DNA of 64,000 nt from Acrocarpospora macrocephala (GTDB lineage Bacteria > Actinomycetota > Actinomycetes > Streptosporangiales > Streptosporangiaceae): positions 1 to 64,000 of the forward strand of contig NZ_BLAE01000056.1 in the NCBI RefSeq assembly GCF_009687865.1. The letters are read 5' to 3'. Positions 1-7,290 of the stretch are shown here, one piece after another; position 1 is the stretch's first letter, and each line of letters begins with the position of its first letter. Position numbers and translations under genes: made by a program. Below the pieces are notes generated by a model, which saw only the letters and a program-made list of their open reading frames with translations, did not search any database and was not told the DNA's origin.

Positions 1-87
1 CACCCACCCTCCCCTTTGTTTCTTTCGGGCTCCGCCCGACCCCGTCATCGACCCATACGAGACAACCCCTGCGCAGGGCGCCGGGGC

Positions 88-1248
88 CTAATCTCGTGGT
101 GGTTGCCAGCCGAAAATGGGGTCCATCTGGCGGAGGGCCGCGGTGGGGCCGAGCTTTCCGAGTAGGGAGATCATGGTGTTCCTGGCGGCTACGGCCACCG
201 GATTACGCCATGAGGTAATTCGGCAAATTGTTCTGGATCGGGCGACGATGGGCGTCGTACGAGGGAGCCGGGCAGCCGAATAGGCGTCAAGGCCTTCCAG
301 GCGGTTCAGGTCGGCCAGGTGGGCGAGGACGATCGCGTCCTCGATGGCCTGGCAGGCGCCTTGGCCGAGGTTGGGTGTCATCGCGTGGGCCGCGTCGCCA
401 AGCAGGGCGATCCGGCCTCGGTGGAAAGCCGGGAGCGGCTGCTCCAATGAGTAAATATCGTGCCTTAACACCTTGCCGGGATCGGCTTCAGACAAGAGCT
501 TCGGGATCGGATCGTGCCAGCCCTGGAACAGCCGGGTCAGCTCGCCCAGCTCGCCGCCTTCGGCCTTCCGACCTGCGGGGACGGCCGCGGTGGCGTAGCA
601 GTAGACCTGATCGTCGACCAGCGGCATGACGCCGAAGACGAGCCCGGGACCACCCCAGGATTCGGACGCGCTCAGACCGCTGCCGGCGGCGAGCAGCCGC
701 CAACTGGTGACTCCGGCATAGACCGGCCCGGGATGCTCGGGAAACAGCTGCGCGCGAGTCGCCGAGTGAATCCCGTCAGCCGCCACCACCAGATCGGCCG
801 GCAGCTCTTCTCCACTGGAGGTCACCACAACCGGCCGGTCGGGAGTTCCGGAAATCGTGGAGACCGCGGTGTTCAGGCGAATCGTCCCCTCGGTGAGGCG
901 TCCCGCCAGGAGCTCGACCAGTGCGGAGCGAAGCAGGAGAACGGTCGGATCGCCGTACCTCGCGTTGGCGGCTTCCGCGCTGGTTCGGGAGAGCCAGTGG
1001 CCGTCTGCCCGCCTGATCCCGGCTTGCCCCTGCATCGCGGCGAGTTTCCGTACCTGATCGCCGACTTCGATCGTGTCCAGCGCGCGCAATGCGTTAGGAG
1101 CCATCGCGAGCCCGGACCCCACCGGCTCGATCGACGGCGCGCGTTCCAGCACCGTCACCTCCCAACCCCTCCGCTGAAAGGCAGCCGCCGCCGTCAGCCC
1201 GCCGATTCCCGCCCCGACCACTACCACGTGCCCCATCGCATCCTCCAC
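88..1248 (-). CDS. FAD-dependent monooxygenase (class A, PHBH/UbiH-like)
   Basis: This is a cytosolic class A flavoprotein monooxygenase, expected to use NAD(P)H, O2 and FAD to hydroxylate a small, often aromatic substrate. The substrate cannot be read from sequence. The Rossmann motif GAGIGGLTAAAAFQRRGW is near residues 12-29, the middle DG motif VVAADGIHSATR near 155, and the second FAD motif LLGDAAHAMTPNLGQGAC near 282. The length of 386 aa is normal. The longest frame starts at GTG 1248, and an ATG at 1236 directly before the Rossmann strand is equally plausible. It diverges from a TetR gene across a 43-bp gap filled by a palindromic operator. Such pairs often form a substrate-inducible detoxification or antibiotic-modifying unit, which is inference here. 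Confidence 0.88.
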   Translation of the reverse strand: MEDAMGHVVVVGAGIGGLTAAAAFQRRGWEVTVLERAPSIEPVGSGLAMAPNALRALDTIEVGDQVRKLAAMQGQAGIRRADGHWLSRTSAEAANARYGDPTVLLLRSALVELLAGRLTEGTIRLNTAVSTISGTPDRPVVVTSSGEELPADLVVAADGIHSATRAQLFPEHPGPVYAGVTSWRLLAAGSGLSASESWGGPGLVFGVMPLVDDQVYCYATAAVPAGRKAEGGELGELTRLFQGWHDPIPKLLSEADPGKVLRHDIYSLEQPLPAFHRGRIALLGDAAHAMTPNLGQGACQAIEDAIVLAHLADLNRLEGLDAYSAARLPRTTPIVARSRTICRITSWRNPVAVAARNTMISLLGKLGPTAALRQMDPIFGWQPPRD

Positions 1249-1282
1249 TACATCTGTAGTTCGACTGTACTACAGATGTAGT
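1247..1282. promoter_or_regulatory. Double palindromic operator between monooxygenase and TetR genes
   Basis: Two 14-mers, ACTACATCTGTAGT (1247-1260) and ACTACAGATGTAGT (1269-1282), are exact reverse complements of one another. Each is also nearly palindromic by itself (ACTACA-N2-TGTAGT). They are separated by 8 bp and occupy the whole divergent intergenic region, touching the monooxygenase start and ending 9 bp before the TetR start. This is the expected architecture for a TetR operator repressing both directions. Assignment to the adjacent regulator is inferred from position. Confidence 0.8.
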
Positions 1283-1291
1283 ATCAGCGGA

Positions 1292-1870
1292 ATGACGACA
1301 GCACGCGCGGCACTCATCGGGGACACGGCCATCACGATCCTGGCCGAACGCGGCATGCGCGGCCTCACCCATCGAGCGGTCGACGAATCAGCCGATCTCC
1401 CCTCCGGCTCGACGTCCAACCTCGCCCGCACGCGCGCGGCACTCCTGGAGCTGGCCCTGGCTCGCCTCGCCGAACTGGAAGAAGCCCAGCTCGCCGCCCA
1501 GATCCACCGCGCCGCCCCACCCGGCCCCGACCTGCTCGCCGGCCTGGCCGACGCGATGGCCGAATCCGTGCACCAGGCCATCACCGTCGACAGAAACCAC
1601 GCCATCGCCCGCTACGAACTGGCCCTGGAAGCCACCCGCCGCCCCGAACTCCGCAAGGTCTACGACGAAATCGGCCGCCGCTTCCGCGACCCCGCGATCG
1701 CCCTCCTGACCGCCGCGGGCTCCTCCGATCCCGTACGCCACGGGTGCCAGGTCGTCGCCTTCGGAGAAGGCATGCTCTTCGACGCGGTAGTAGGAGCGGG
1801 TACGACTCCGTCGCTGAGCGATTTGAAGGCCGCTTTCGCAGAATTCCTCAACGGAATCCTCGCCCATTGA
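1292..1870 (+). CDS. TetR family transcriptional regulator
   Basis: One-component repressor of 192 aa. The N-terminal 45 residues form a TetR helix-turn-helix domain (AERGMRGLTHRAVDESADLP, then SGSTSNLARTRAALL). The remainder is an all-helical ligand-binding and dimerisation domain of the TetR_C type. The ATG at 1292 is only 9 bp from the palindromic operator and no clear Shine-Dalgarno precedes it, so the transcript may be nearly leaderless. It is divergent from the flavin monooxygenase at 88-1248 and most likely represses that gene and itself until a substrate of the enzyme binds. The inducer is unknown. Confidence 0.88.
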   Translation: MTTARAALIGDTAITILAERGMRGLTHRAVDESADLPSGSTSNLARTRAALLELALARLAELEEAQLAAQIHRAAPPGPDLLAGLADAMAESVHQAITVDRNHAIARYELALEATRRPELRKVYDEIGRRFRDPAIALLTAAGSSDPVRHGCQVVAFGEGMLFDAVVGAGTTPSLSDLKAAFAEFLNGILAH

Positions 1871-1915
1871 CAGCACGGGCCGGGCGGAACTTGATCGAAG
1901 TGAATCGAACTACCG

Positions 1916-2779
1916 TCACCCGACAGGCGCGGGCTCCGGAGCGGGCGTCGGATGGGAATGATCAGGTGTCAGGCGGCTGAGAGTGATCGTCCCCCCGACC
2001 AGCAACACGCTCGCGATAATCGCCGGAATCACTTGCCCAACACCAGTAGGAACCGGCTCTCCCAGCAGAAGCGCCCCCGCCATGATCGACGTGATCGGGT
2101 CAACGATCTGCACTCCGGCATACGCGATCCCGAAATATCCCACCGCGTAAGACTTCTGCAGCAAAACCACCGCACAAATCAGCAGTACCGGAATGACCAC
2201 CGTGAACCAGTGCAGCAGGCGGGCCATATCCCCACTCAACCCACCCCCCACAACCCGCACGAACGTCGACACGGTAGCCGTAACCGACCCCGCCCCAACC
2301 GCCATGGCCAGCGCCTTCCCGGCCCCGCTCAAGAACCGCGCGACCGTGAAACAGATCCCGGTGAACACCCCGACCACCACGATCAGCCCAATAGCCGCCC
2401 CATTGGACAGCGACGGCTTCACATCATGTGAAGGAATCAGCAGCATCAACCCCAGCAACCCCACCGCCACCGCCACCGAACCGGTGATCTCTGCCCGATG
2501 CGGCCGACGACCATGCAGCCAAGCGGCCAACGGCACCGCGAACACCAAGGTGGCCACACTGATCGGCTGAATTACGATGAGCGGCGCGAAACTCAACGCC
2601 ACCGCGTGCAGACACGCCCCCGTGAAGCCGATAACTCCACCGATCCACCACCGCGTCCGGCTCATCAGCCGCAACGTGGCCCCCAGGGCAACCGCCTCAT
2701 ACTGCTGCAAAGCAGCACCAAGCGCGTATCCAAGCGCCCCGGCCAACGCGATCGTTATCCCCACCCAGGTCACGGGCAC
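1916..2779 (-). CDS. DMT-superfamily (EamA-like) membrane transporter
   Basis: Integral membrane protein of 287 aa with about nine to ten hydrophobic helices, beginning VGITIALAGALGYALGAAL. It shows the internal two-fold arrangement of drug/metabolite transporters: PLIVIQPISVATLVFAVPLA in the first half and GVQIVDPITSIMAGALLLGE in the second, the conserved end-of-helix-3 segments of the family. The substrate is unknown. The start is a GTG at 2779. The C-terminus is a Pro-rich tail. It is convergent with the TetR gene and stands alone, so no pathway can be inferred. Some relatives are annotated as magnesium or amine exporters, which I cannot support here. Confidence 0.8.
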   Translation of the reverse strand: MPVTWVGITIALAGALGYALGAALQQYEAVALGATLRLMSRTRWWIGGVIGFTGACLHAVALSFAPLIVIQPISVATLVFAVPLAAWLHGRRPHRAEITGSVAVAVGLLGLMLLIPSHDVKPSLSNGAAIGLIVVVGVFTGICFTVARFLSGAGKALAMAVGAGSVTATVSTFVRVVGGGLSGDMARLLHWFTVVIPVLLICAVVLLQKSYAVGYFGIAYAGVQIVDPITSIMAGALLLGEPVPTGVGQVIPAIIASVLLVGGTITLSRLTPDHSHPTPAPEPAPVG

Positions 2780-3016
2780 CGGCCAAAGCTTAAAGAGTCG
2801 AGGGTCACCCGTTTAGCTTAGGGACAAAGTACGGTGCCCCAGACATCCTTCCCCTGACCCGATCTAACCCTATCCTTGCCCAAAAACCCCCAAACCACCA
2901 CAAGCACCCCAGCCCAACCAATCAAGTCAGGCTGCTCACCTCGATCACGACACGGCCCACCATCACAGTCGACCAGAGCGCCCGCCCGCGTGACCGCTCC
3001 TGGCGGATGGTTCCGG

Positions 3017-3994
3017 TCAGCGCCTTCCTGCTCGCGCTAGGGCGTCCTCGGCCTGCGCGGCCAGGGTGGCGACCAGATCGGTTGCGGATGGCAGGTCGGT
3101 GATGAGATCAACGGCTTCGCCTGCCCAGACCGGCAGCGGCGGCAGATCGCCTCGTGCCACGGCATCCTGATAGGCCCGTTTGGCCTGAGGGTCAGCGGCC
3201 AGTTCCGCTTCCCGGCCGCGCCATTGGTCAAGGTAGGGGTGGCCGAGGGTGCGGGCGGTGTATTTCGACGGCCACCGCGAGCCCCGGGCGATATCCAGCA
3301 CGCTATTGCGCTCGGTGTCCACCCCACGTCCCTCGATGATCGCCTTGATGGTCGAGGGGTCGACGAGAGACTCAGCCGTGGCCTGGAAGCGGGTGCCGAC
3401 GAGGGCCCCGGCGGCGCCAAGTGCCAGGGCCGCGGCGACGCCACGCCCGTCGGCGATCCCGCCGGCCGCCAGCACCGGAACCGGTGCCACCAAATCCACC
3501 ACGACCGGCACGAACGGCAGTGTGGATCGCCCGCGCCGGGCACCATGCCCACCACTTTCTGTCCCCTGCGCCACGATGACATCGGCACCCACGTCCACCG
3601 CCTGCCGAGCCTCCTCCAAATCGGTGACCTGGATGACCAGCGCCACCCCCGCGTCGCGGATACGTCCAGCAAACGGCCGCGGGTCACCGAAGGACAACAT
3701 CACCGCCCGCGGATTGTGCTCCAGCACCCGCTCCACCGCACCAACATCGATCGCCCAGCTCAGGAACCCGACGCCCCACGGCTTCGCGGTGCCCTCCGCG
3801 ACGATGGGCAACTCGCGGGCCAGCCACTCTCGATCCCCATTACCGCCACCCAGCAGCCCGAGCCCCCCGCCACGAGAGACCGCCGCCGTCAGCGCACCCC
3901 CCGCCGACCCACCCATGGGCGCCAGCGCAATCGGATGCTCCACCCCGACCAACTTCGTAAACGCCGTGGGCAACGCCATAACCCCAATCATCAC
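3017..3994 (-). CDS. Nitronate monooxygenase / 2-nitropropane dioxygenase-like FMN enzyme
   Basis: FMN-dependent TIM-barrel enzyme of 325 aa from the NMO/NPD family, which oxidises alkyl nitronates such as propionate-3-nitronate. Family signatures are the N-terminal PIALAPMGGSAGGALTAAVS, the FMN-phosphate segments VIVAQGTESGGHGA and VLAAGGIADGRGVAAALALG, and ALVGTRF. The His in GGHG corresponds to the residue proposed as catalytic base in class I NMOs. Three in-frame starts are close together (GTG 3994, ATG 3991, ATG 3979), and an AGGGG run supports the first two. No neighbour suggests a pathway. The FabK-like enoyl reductase subfamily is an alternative. Confidence 0.87.
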   Translation of the reverse strand: MMIGVMALPTAFTKLVGVEHPIALAPMGGSAGGALTAAVSRGGGLGLLGGGNGDREWLARELPIVAEGTAKPWGVGFLSWAIDVGAVERVLEHNPRAVMLSFGDPRPFAGRIRDAGVALVIQVTDLEEARQAVDVGADVIVAQGTESGGHGARRGRSTLPFVPVVVDLVAPVPVLAAGGIADGRGVAAALALGAAGALVGTRFQATAESLVDPSTIKAIIEGRGVDTERNSVLDIARGSRWPSKYTARTLGHPYLDQWRGREAELAADPQAKRAYQDAVARGDLPPLPVWAGEAVDLITDLPSATDLVATLAAQAEDALARAGRR

Positions 3995-4238
3995 CCCTGC
4001 CGACGTACTGGGGAATCAAAACCGCCAACACCCTGACATCCGCCGACGCGTCCGCCGTCACTAACACAGCGCACCCACGACCACATCACCAGCCAGCGCC
4101 CCACCGCACAGAACAAAGGGTGTCTCACCCCCAGCCTCCGAGAGGACTGCCCGCCCTCCCAGGCGATTACCCACTCCAGGGCTCCACCCGCCCACTCCGG
4201 CTTCGCCCCACCCTCCCGGGAAATCACCCACCCGGGGA

Positions 4239-4841
4239 TCAGCCGAGATCGAGCAGAACCCCGGGATCGAACTCGATCGGCAACGGGTCGTCGACCTTCA
4301 GCACGGTCCCGGCGAACACCCGATCCACCCGCCGGTAAACGCCGTGGGCAGGCAAAAGGCTGTAGAGCGTGATGCTGACCTTCGGTTCCAGATCCACGAT
4401 CCAGTAGTGCGAGATCCCGCTGGCGGCATACTCGCTGGGCTTCTCGTACCGACCGGTACGCTCACTCCCGCTGTCGCGAGAGATGACCTCCACGACCAGC
4501 CGGACATCCAGCCCTTGATGGGCTCGCTCCTCGCGCTGAATGGACAGGCGCGCGGCAGCTCCGTCCACGATGCCAACGTCGGGAACTCGGATACCCGCGA
4601 CCGTGAACACATCAAGAGGCCCGCTGACGTAGAAGTCGGCATCGACATTGGCGATTGCCCGCTCAAAGAAGGAGCGAAGCGCACGGACCACATGGTCATG
4701 CCGGATGCTGGGCCAGGGTGACCACAGAATCCATCCGTTGACGAGCTCATATCGCTCGTCCTGAGGCATCCGATCAAGGTCGGCGATCGTGTAGGGCCCA
4801 TGGTTATACGAGTGGTCCCGATCGTCATACGCGACACTCAT
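4239..4841 (-). CDS. Uma2 family (DUF820) putative endonuclease
   Basis: Protein of 200 aa with the restriction-endonuclease-like Uma2 fold. The N-terminus PYTIADLDRMPQDERYELV is followed by a segment ending VPDVGIVDG, then DVRLVVEVISRDSGSERTGR, then KPSEYAASGISHYWIVD. This matches the family's D..ExK-like constellation: E of RYELV, D of PDV, E of VEVIS and K of YEKP. Members are numerous and stand-alone in actinomycetes and cyanobacteria; their biological role is not established. It is flanked by gaps rather than an operon. Confidence 0.87.
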   Translation of the reverse strand: MSVAYDDRDHSYNHGPYTIADLDRMPQDERYELVNGWILWSPWPSIRHDHVVRALRSFFERAIANVDADFYVSGPLDVFTVAGIRVPDVGIVDGAAARLSIQREERAHQGLDVRLVVEVISRDSGSERTGRYEKPSEYAASGISHYWIVDLEPKVSITLYSLLPAHGVYRRVDRVFAGTVLKVDDPLPIEFDPGVLLDLG

Positions 4842-5285
4842 ATACCCTCACCCCCCGCTCATCCAGCCAAGACGTCCCGCTCACCAAAGAACTTCCCCGA
4901 TGGCAAGTCCCTCTCCTGCCTAAAGGGACAGTCGCAGCCTTTCGAGAACACTCACCATCACGTTACGGGTCGATACGCATGGTAGCCAGGCGATCGTTCC
5001 AACAGGAGCCTAACGGGACCTTCGCCCTCCTCCAGAGAGTGCCTCGGGCCCTCAACTCCGCCCTTCAGCCAGCACAAGCGTTCTGCCCCTAAGAACCGCT
5101 GCGAAGTACGGCGGGCCACCCTGCGGGTGGGCAGGGCGGACACGTAGGCCGACATAAGACCGTGCCAGAGACCACCGCGCCCGCGATGGCCGCTGACCAG
5201 CGGCTAACGAGAGGCCCACTATCACGGTCGGCCGGAGTGTCCGCCCTGCCCACCCGCTACGGCCCTAAGCCACCAGAAACCCCCA
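4842..5285. other. Gene-free gap containing a long inverted repeat
   Basis: No reading frame here has family resemblance or a convincing start. The only structure seen is the inverted repeat at 5123-5257. Short frames on both strands share the peptide VSALPTR only because they read the two arms of that repeat. Confidence 0.6.
5123..5257. repeat. 135-bp inverted-repeat element (31-bp arms)
   Basis: The 21-mer at 5123-5143 is the exact reverse complement of 5237-5257 (GTGTCCGCCCTGCCCACCC read into the element, continuing GC). The match continues after a 3-nt mismatch for 7 more bases, giving 31-bp arms (5123-5153 and 5227-5257) with 28 matches. The roughly 73-bp centre contains a smaller potential stem near 5190-5203. 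It codes for nothing recognisable. A MITE-like remnant or a transcribed hairpin are the two readings; no target-site duplication was found. Confidence 0.65.
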
Positions 5286-5645
5286 TCACTCCCTCGGCGG
5301 GCACACATCAAACAAATGCCCCTCCGGATCCGCGAGCGTCACCCACCCCGCCCCCGCCTGGAACTCCGGCTTGGTAGCCCCCAACGCCAGATACTCCTCC
5401 ACAGCCTTATCCACATCGGGAACCCGAAAGTCCAGATGGAACTGCTTGTCCGGCCCCGGCCAGCTAGGAGCCTTCCGCTCAGGTACGCGCTGGAAGAAGA
5501 TGTTCATCGTCCCATCCCCTATCCCCGCATACTCCTCCTCGGCATACTGCACCTCGAACCCCGTGACCTTCGAGTAAAACTCCGCCAGCCTCTTCGGCTC
5601 AGCACAGTCGATGGTCACCGCTATCAGCGACGCGATCGTTGTCAT
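5286..5645 (-). CDS. VOC family (glyoxalase/bleomycin-resistance-like) protein
   Basis: Small cytosolic protein of 119 aa with the two beta-alpha-beta-beta-beta modules of the vicinal-oxygen-chelate superfamily: TIASLIAVTIDCAEPKRLAE in the first and QFHLDFRVPDVDKAVEEYLA in the second. It ends WVTLADPEGHLFDVCP, the usual last strand. Metal-ligand-like residues are His in QFHLDF and Glu in DPEGH. Many actinomycete paralogues of this type have no assigned reaction. It lies 25 bp downstream of the desaturase-like gene on the same strand and may be co-transcribed with it. Confidence 0.85.
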   Translation of the reverse strand: MTTIASLIAVTIDCAEPKRLAEFYSKVTGFEVQYAEEEYAGIGDGTMNIFFQRVPERKAPSWPGPDKQFHLDFRVPDVDKAVEEYLALGATKPEFQAGAGWVTLADPEGHLFDVCPPRE

Positions 5646-5670
5646 GACCCGAGCATCCCGCAGATACCTG

Positions 5671-7245
5671 TCAGCTCATGTCAGCTATCACAGCCATCGC
5701 CGCGTTCTTCCCATTCAACGCGATCACACTCCCCCCAGGATGCGTAGCCGCCCCACACAGATAAACCCCCGGAATCGGCGTACGCGGCGTAAGCCGGTTC
5801 TCCCACATCTGATCCGGCCGCACCTCCCCCTGAAAGATGTGCCCCCCGGTCAACCCCACCCGCTCCTCGATGTCAGGCGCCCCCAACACCTCATAACTGA
5901 TCAGACAATCCTCAAAATCAGGCGCATACCGCCCGATCAACTCGATGAACTGCCGCGCCACCTCCCCCCGACGCGCCCCCCAGTCCATCCCATACGGCGC
6001 GTACTGCCCGAAAACACTCACCAGATGCTTCCCCTCAGGCGCCGGCGAAGGATCATGCGACGTCTGGAAGTAAATCTCCCCGAACCCAACCGCCGGCTCC
6101 CCCGCCGCACACCGCTCAAAAGCGACCTGCGCCTCATCCAGCGTGGAGATCACATCAACCACCCCCCGCGCCATGAACGTCTCCCCCGGCGCCGCGTTCC
6201 ACGACGGCAGCCGATCCAGAGCGGCATTGAATTTCACGACAGGACTACGGATATCCCACTCATCGATCCGACGCCGGTAATCCGCAGGAACATCCCCCAC
6301 CATGGTCATCAGCCGCTTCGGATCAGCATTGCTGACCACCGCCCGCGCCGCGATGAAGGTCCCATCGTCGAGCCGTACCCCTTCGCCCGGCAGCACCTCC
6401 CCCACCGGCACCCCAGCCGCGAGCACAGCCCCCGCCTCCCGAGCGGCATCGGCGATGGCGAAACTGACCATCCCCATCCCACCCTTGACATATCCCCAGG
6501 CCGCACCATGCCCCTCAACCTCACCGATGAAGTGCATGAGCTTGACAGCAGCCGTGCCAGGATCCTTCGGCCCCGCCCACGTCCCGATGATGCCCTGCCC
6601 GTAAAGCGCATCCCTGAGCCGAGTGTCGGACACGTACTCACTGAGCACCTCCTCTATGGAGGCCCGGAACAGCACATCAATCATGTACGCGTCCCCGCCC
6701 AGCATCTCCTCCAGCTCATCCCGGGACGGCGACTCCCCCGCCCAGGAGTCCCGCCGCCCCTTCCTGAGCTTGATCCGCATCTGATCAAACATCTCTTCAT
6801 AAGCGAAATACCCAGCGATGTCCTTAGGCGACACGCCCAAGGACCGCAACCCCGCCTCGGTCCGCTCATGATCCATCCACTGCGCGAACGCGGTGCCGTC
6901 ATCGAACGGAATCCACAACTGCGGATCCGCGAGATAGACCTCCAGCCCACGCCGATGCAGATCCAGCTCCCGGATGACCGTCTCATCCAGCAGCCCGATC
7001 ACATAGGCGCACGGACTGATCACAAACCGCTGATCCGGAAACGGACGCTCCAGCGTGGCGGCCCCGCCCAGACGTTCCCTCGCCTCCAGAACCAGCACCG
7101 ACTGCCCCGCCCGAGCCAGGTACGCCGCGCAGGTCAGCCCGTTATGTCCGCCCCCGACCACGATCGTGTCCCAGCGCCGCGCCGCCAGCGCGGACACCGG
7201 CTCCGGCAGGCCCACCTGGCCCAGCTGTGCGGCAATCTCGTTCAT
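5671..7245 (-). CDS. Phytoene-desaturase-like FAD/NAD(P)-binding oxidoreductase
   Basis: Flavoprotein of 524 aa in the CrtI/PYROXD2 group. The FAD motif TIVVGGGHNGLTCAAYLARA is near residue 27, followed by VLVLEARERLGGAATLERPF, and the C-terminal signature GVYLCGAATHPGGSVIALNG lies near 485. Enzymes of this fold desaturate or isomerise polyenes or act on other lipophilic substrates. No phytoene synthase or other carotenoid gene is nearby, so a carotenoid role is not supported. ATG 7245 is preferred; the longer frame to TTG 7275 would read through the operator palindrome at 7257-7274. It diverges from secA2. Confidence 0.82.
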   Translation of the reverse strand: MNEIAAQLGQVGLPEPVSALAARRWDTIVVGGGHNGLTCAAYLARAGQSVLVLEARERLGGAATLERPFPDQRFVISPCAYVIGLLDETVIRELDLHRRGLEVYLADPQLWIPFDDGTAFAQWMDHERTEAGLRSLGVSPKDIAGYFAYEEMFDQMRIKLRKGRRDSWAGESPSRDELEEMLGGDAYMIDVLFRASIEEVLSEYVSDTRLRDALYGQGIIGTWAGPKDPGTAAVKLMHFIGEVEGHGAAWGYVKGGMGMVSFAIADAAREAGAVLAAGVPVGEVLPGEGVRLDDGTFIAARAVVSNADPKRLMTMVGDVPADYRRRIDEWDIRSPVVKFNAALDRLPSWNAAPGETFMARGVVDVISTLDEAQVAFERCAAGEPAVGFGEIYFQTSHDPSPAPEGKHLVSVFGQYAPYGMDWGARRGEVARQFIELIGRYAPDFEDCLISYEVLGAPDIEERVGLTGGHIFQGEVRPDQMWENRLTPRTPIPGVYLCGAATHPGGSVIALNGKNAAMAVIADMS

Positions 7246-7256
7246 GCTCAATAGAC

Positions 7257-7274
7257 TGACTGGATAACCAGTCA
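7257..7274. promoter_or_regulatory. Palindromic operator in the divergent desaturase/secA2 promoter
   Basis: TGACTGGATAACCAGTCA is a palindrome with perfect 7-bp arms (TGACTGG / CCAGTCA) around a 4-bp centre. It sits in the 45-bp gap between the divergent starts at 7245 and 7291. The form is that of a TetR- or MarR-family operator. No regulator gene lies beside it, so the cognate protein is unknown. Confidence 0.65.
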
Positions 7275-7290
7275 AAGCGCAAGAGCCACC

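Noticed and set aside
1-87. GC hairpins at the left edge (CGGGC-TCC-GCCCG and CCTGCGCAGG) as a terminator
   Set aside because: Stems are only five bases and have no T-run on the useful side; the upstream gene, if any, is outside the window.
4958-5155. Small minus-strand frame (65 residues) in the gap with the inverted repeat
   Set aside because: No ribosome site or family resemblance; its shared peptide with a plus-strand frame arises from the two arms of the inverted repeat.
5671-7245. Carotenoid biosynthesis cluster based on the desaturase-like gene
   Set aside because: No phytoene synthase, cyclase or GGPP synthase nearby; neighbours are VOC and secA2. Called only as desaturase-like.
5611-7254. 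547-residue open frame antisense to the desaturase-like gene
   Set aside because: It is Arg/His/Pro-rich with no family pattern. The opposite strand has clear FAD motifs. Long antisense frames are expected in high-GC actinomycete DNA.
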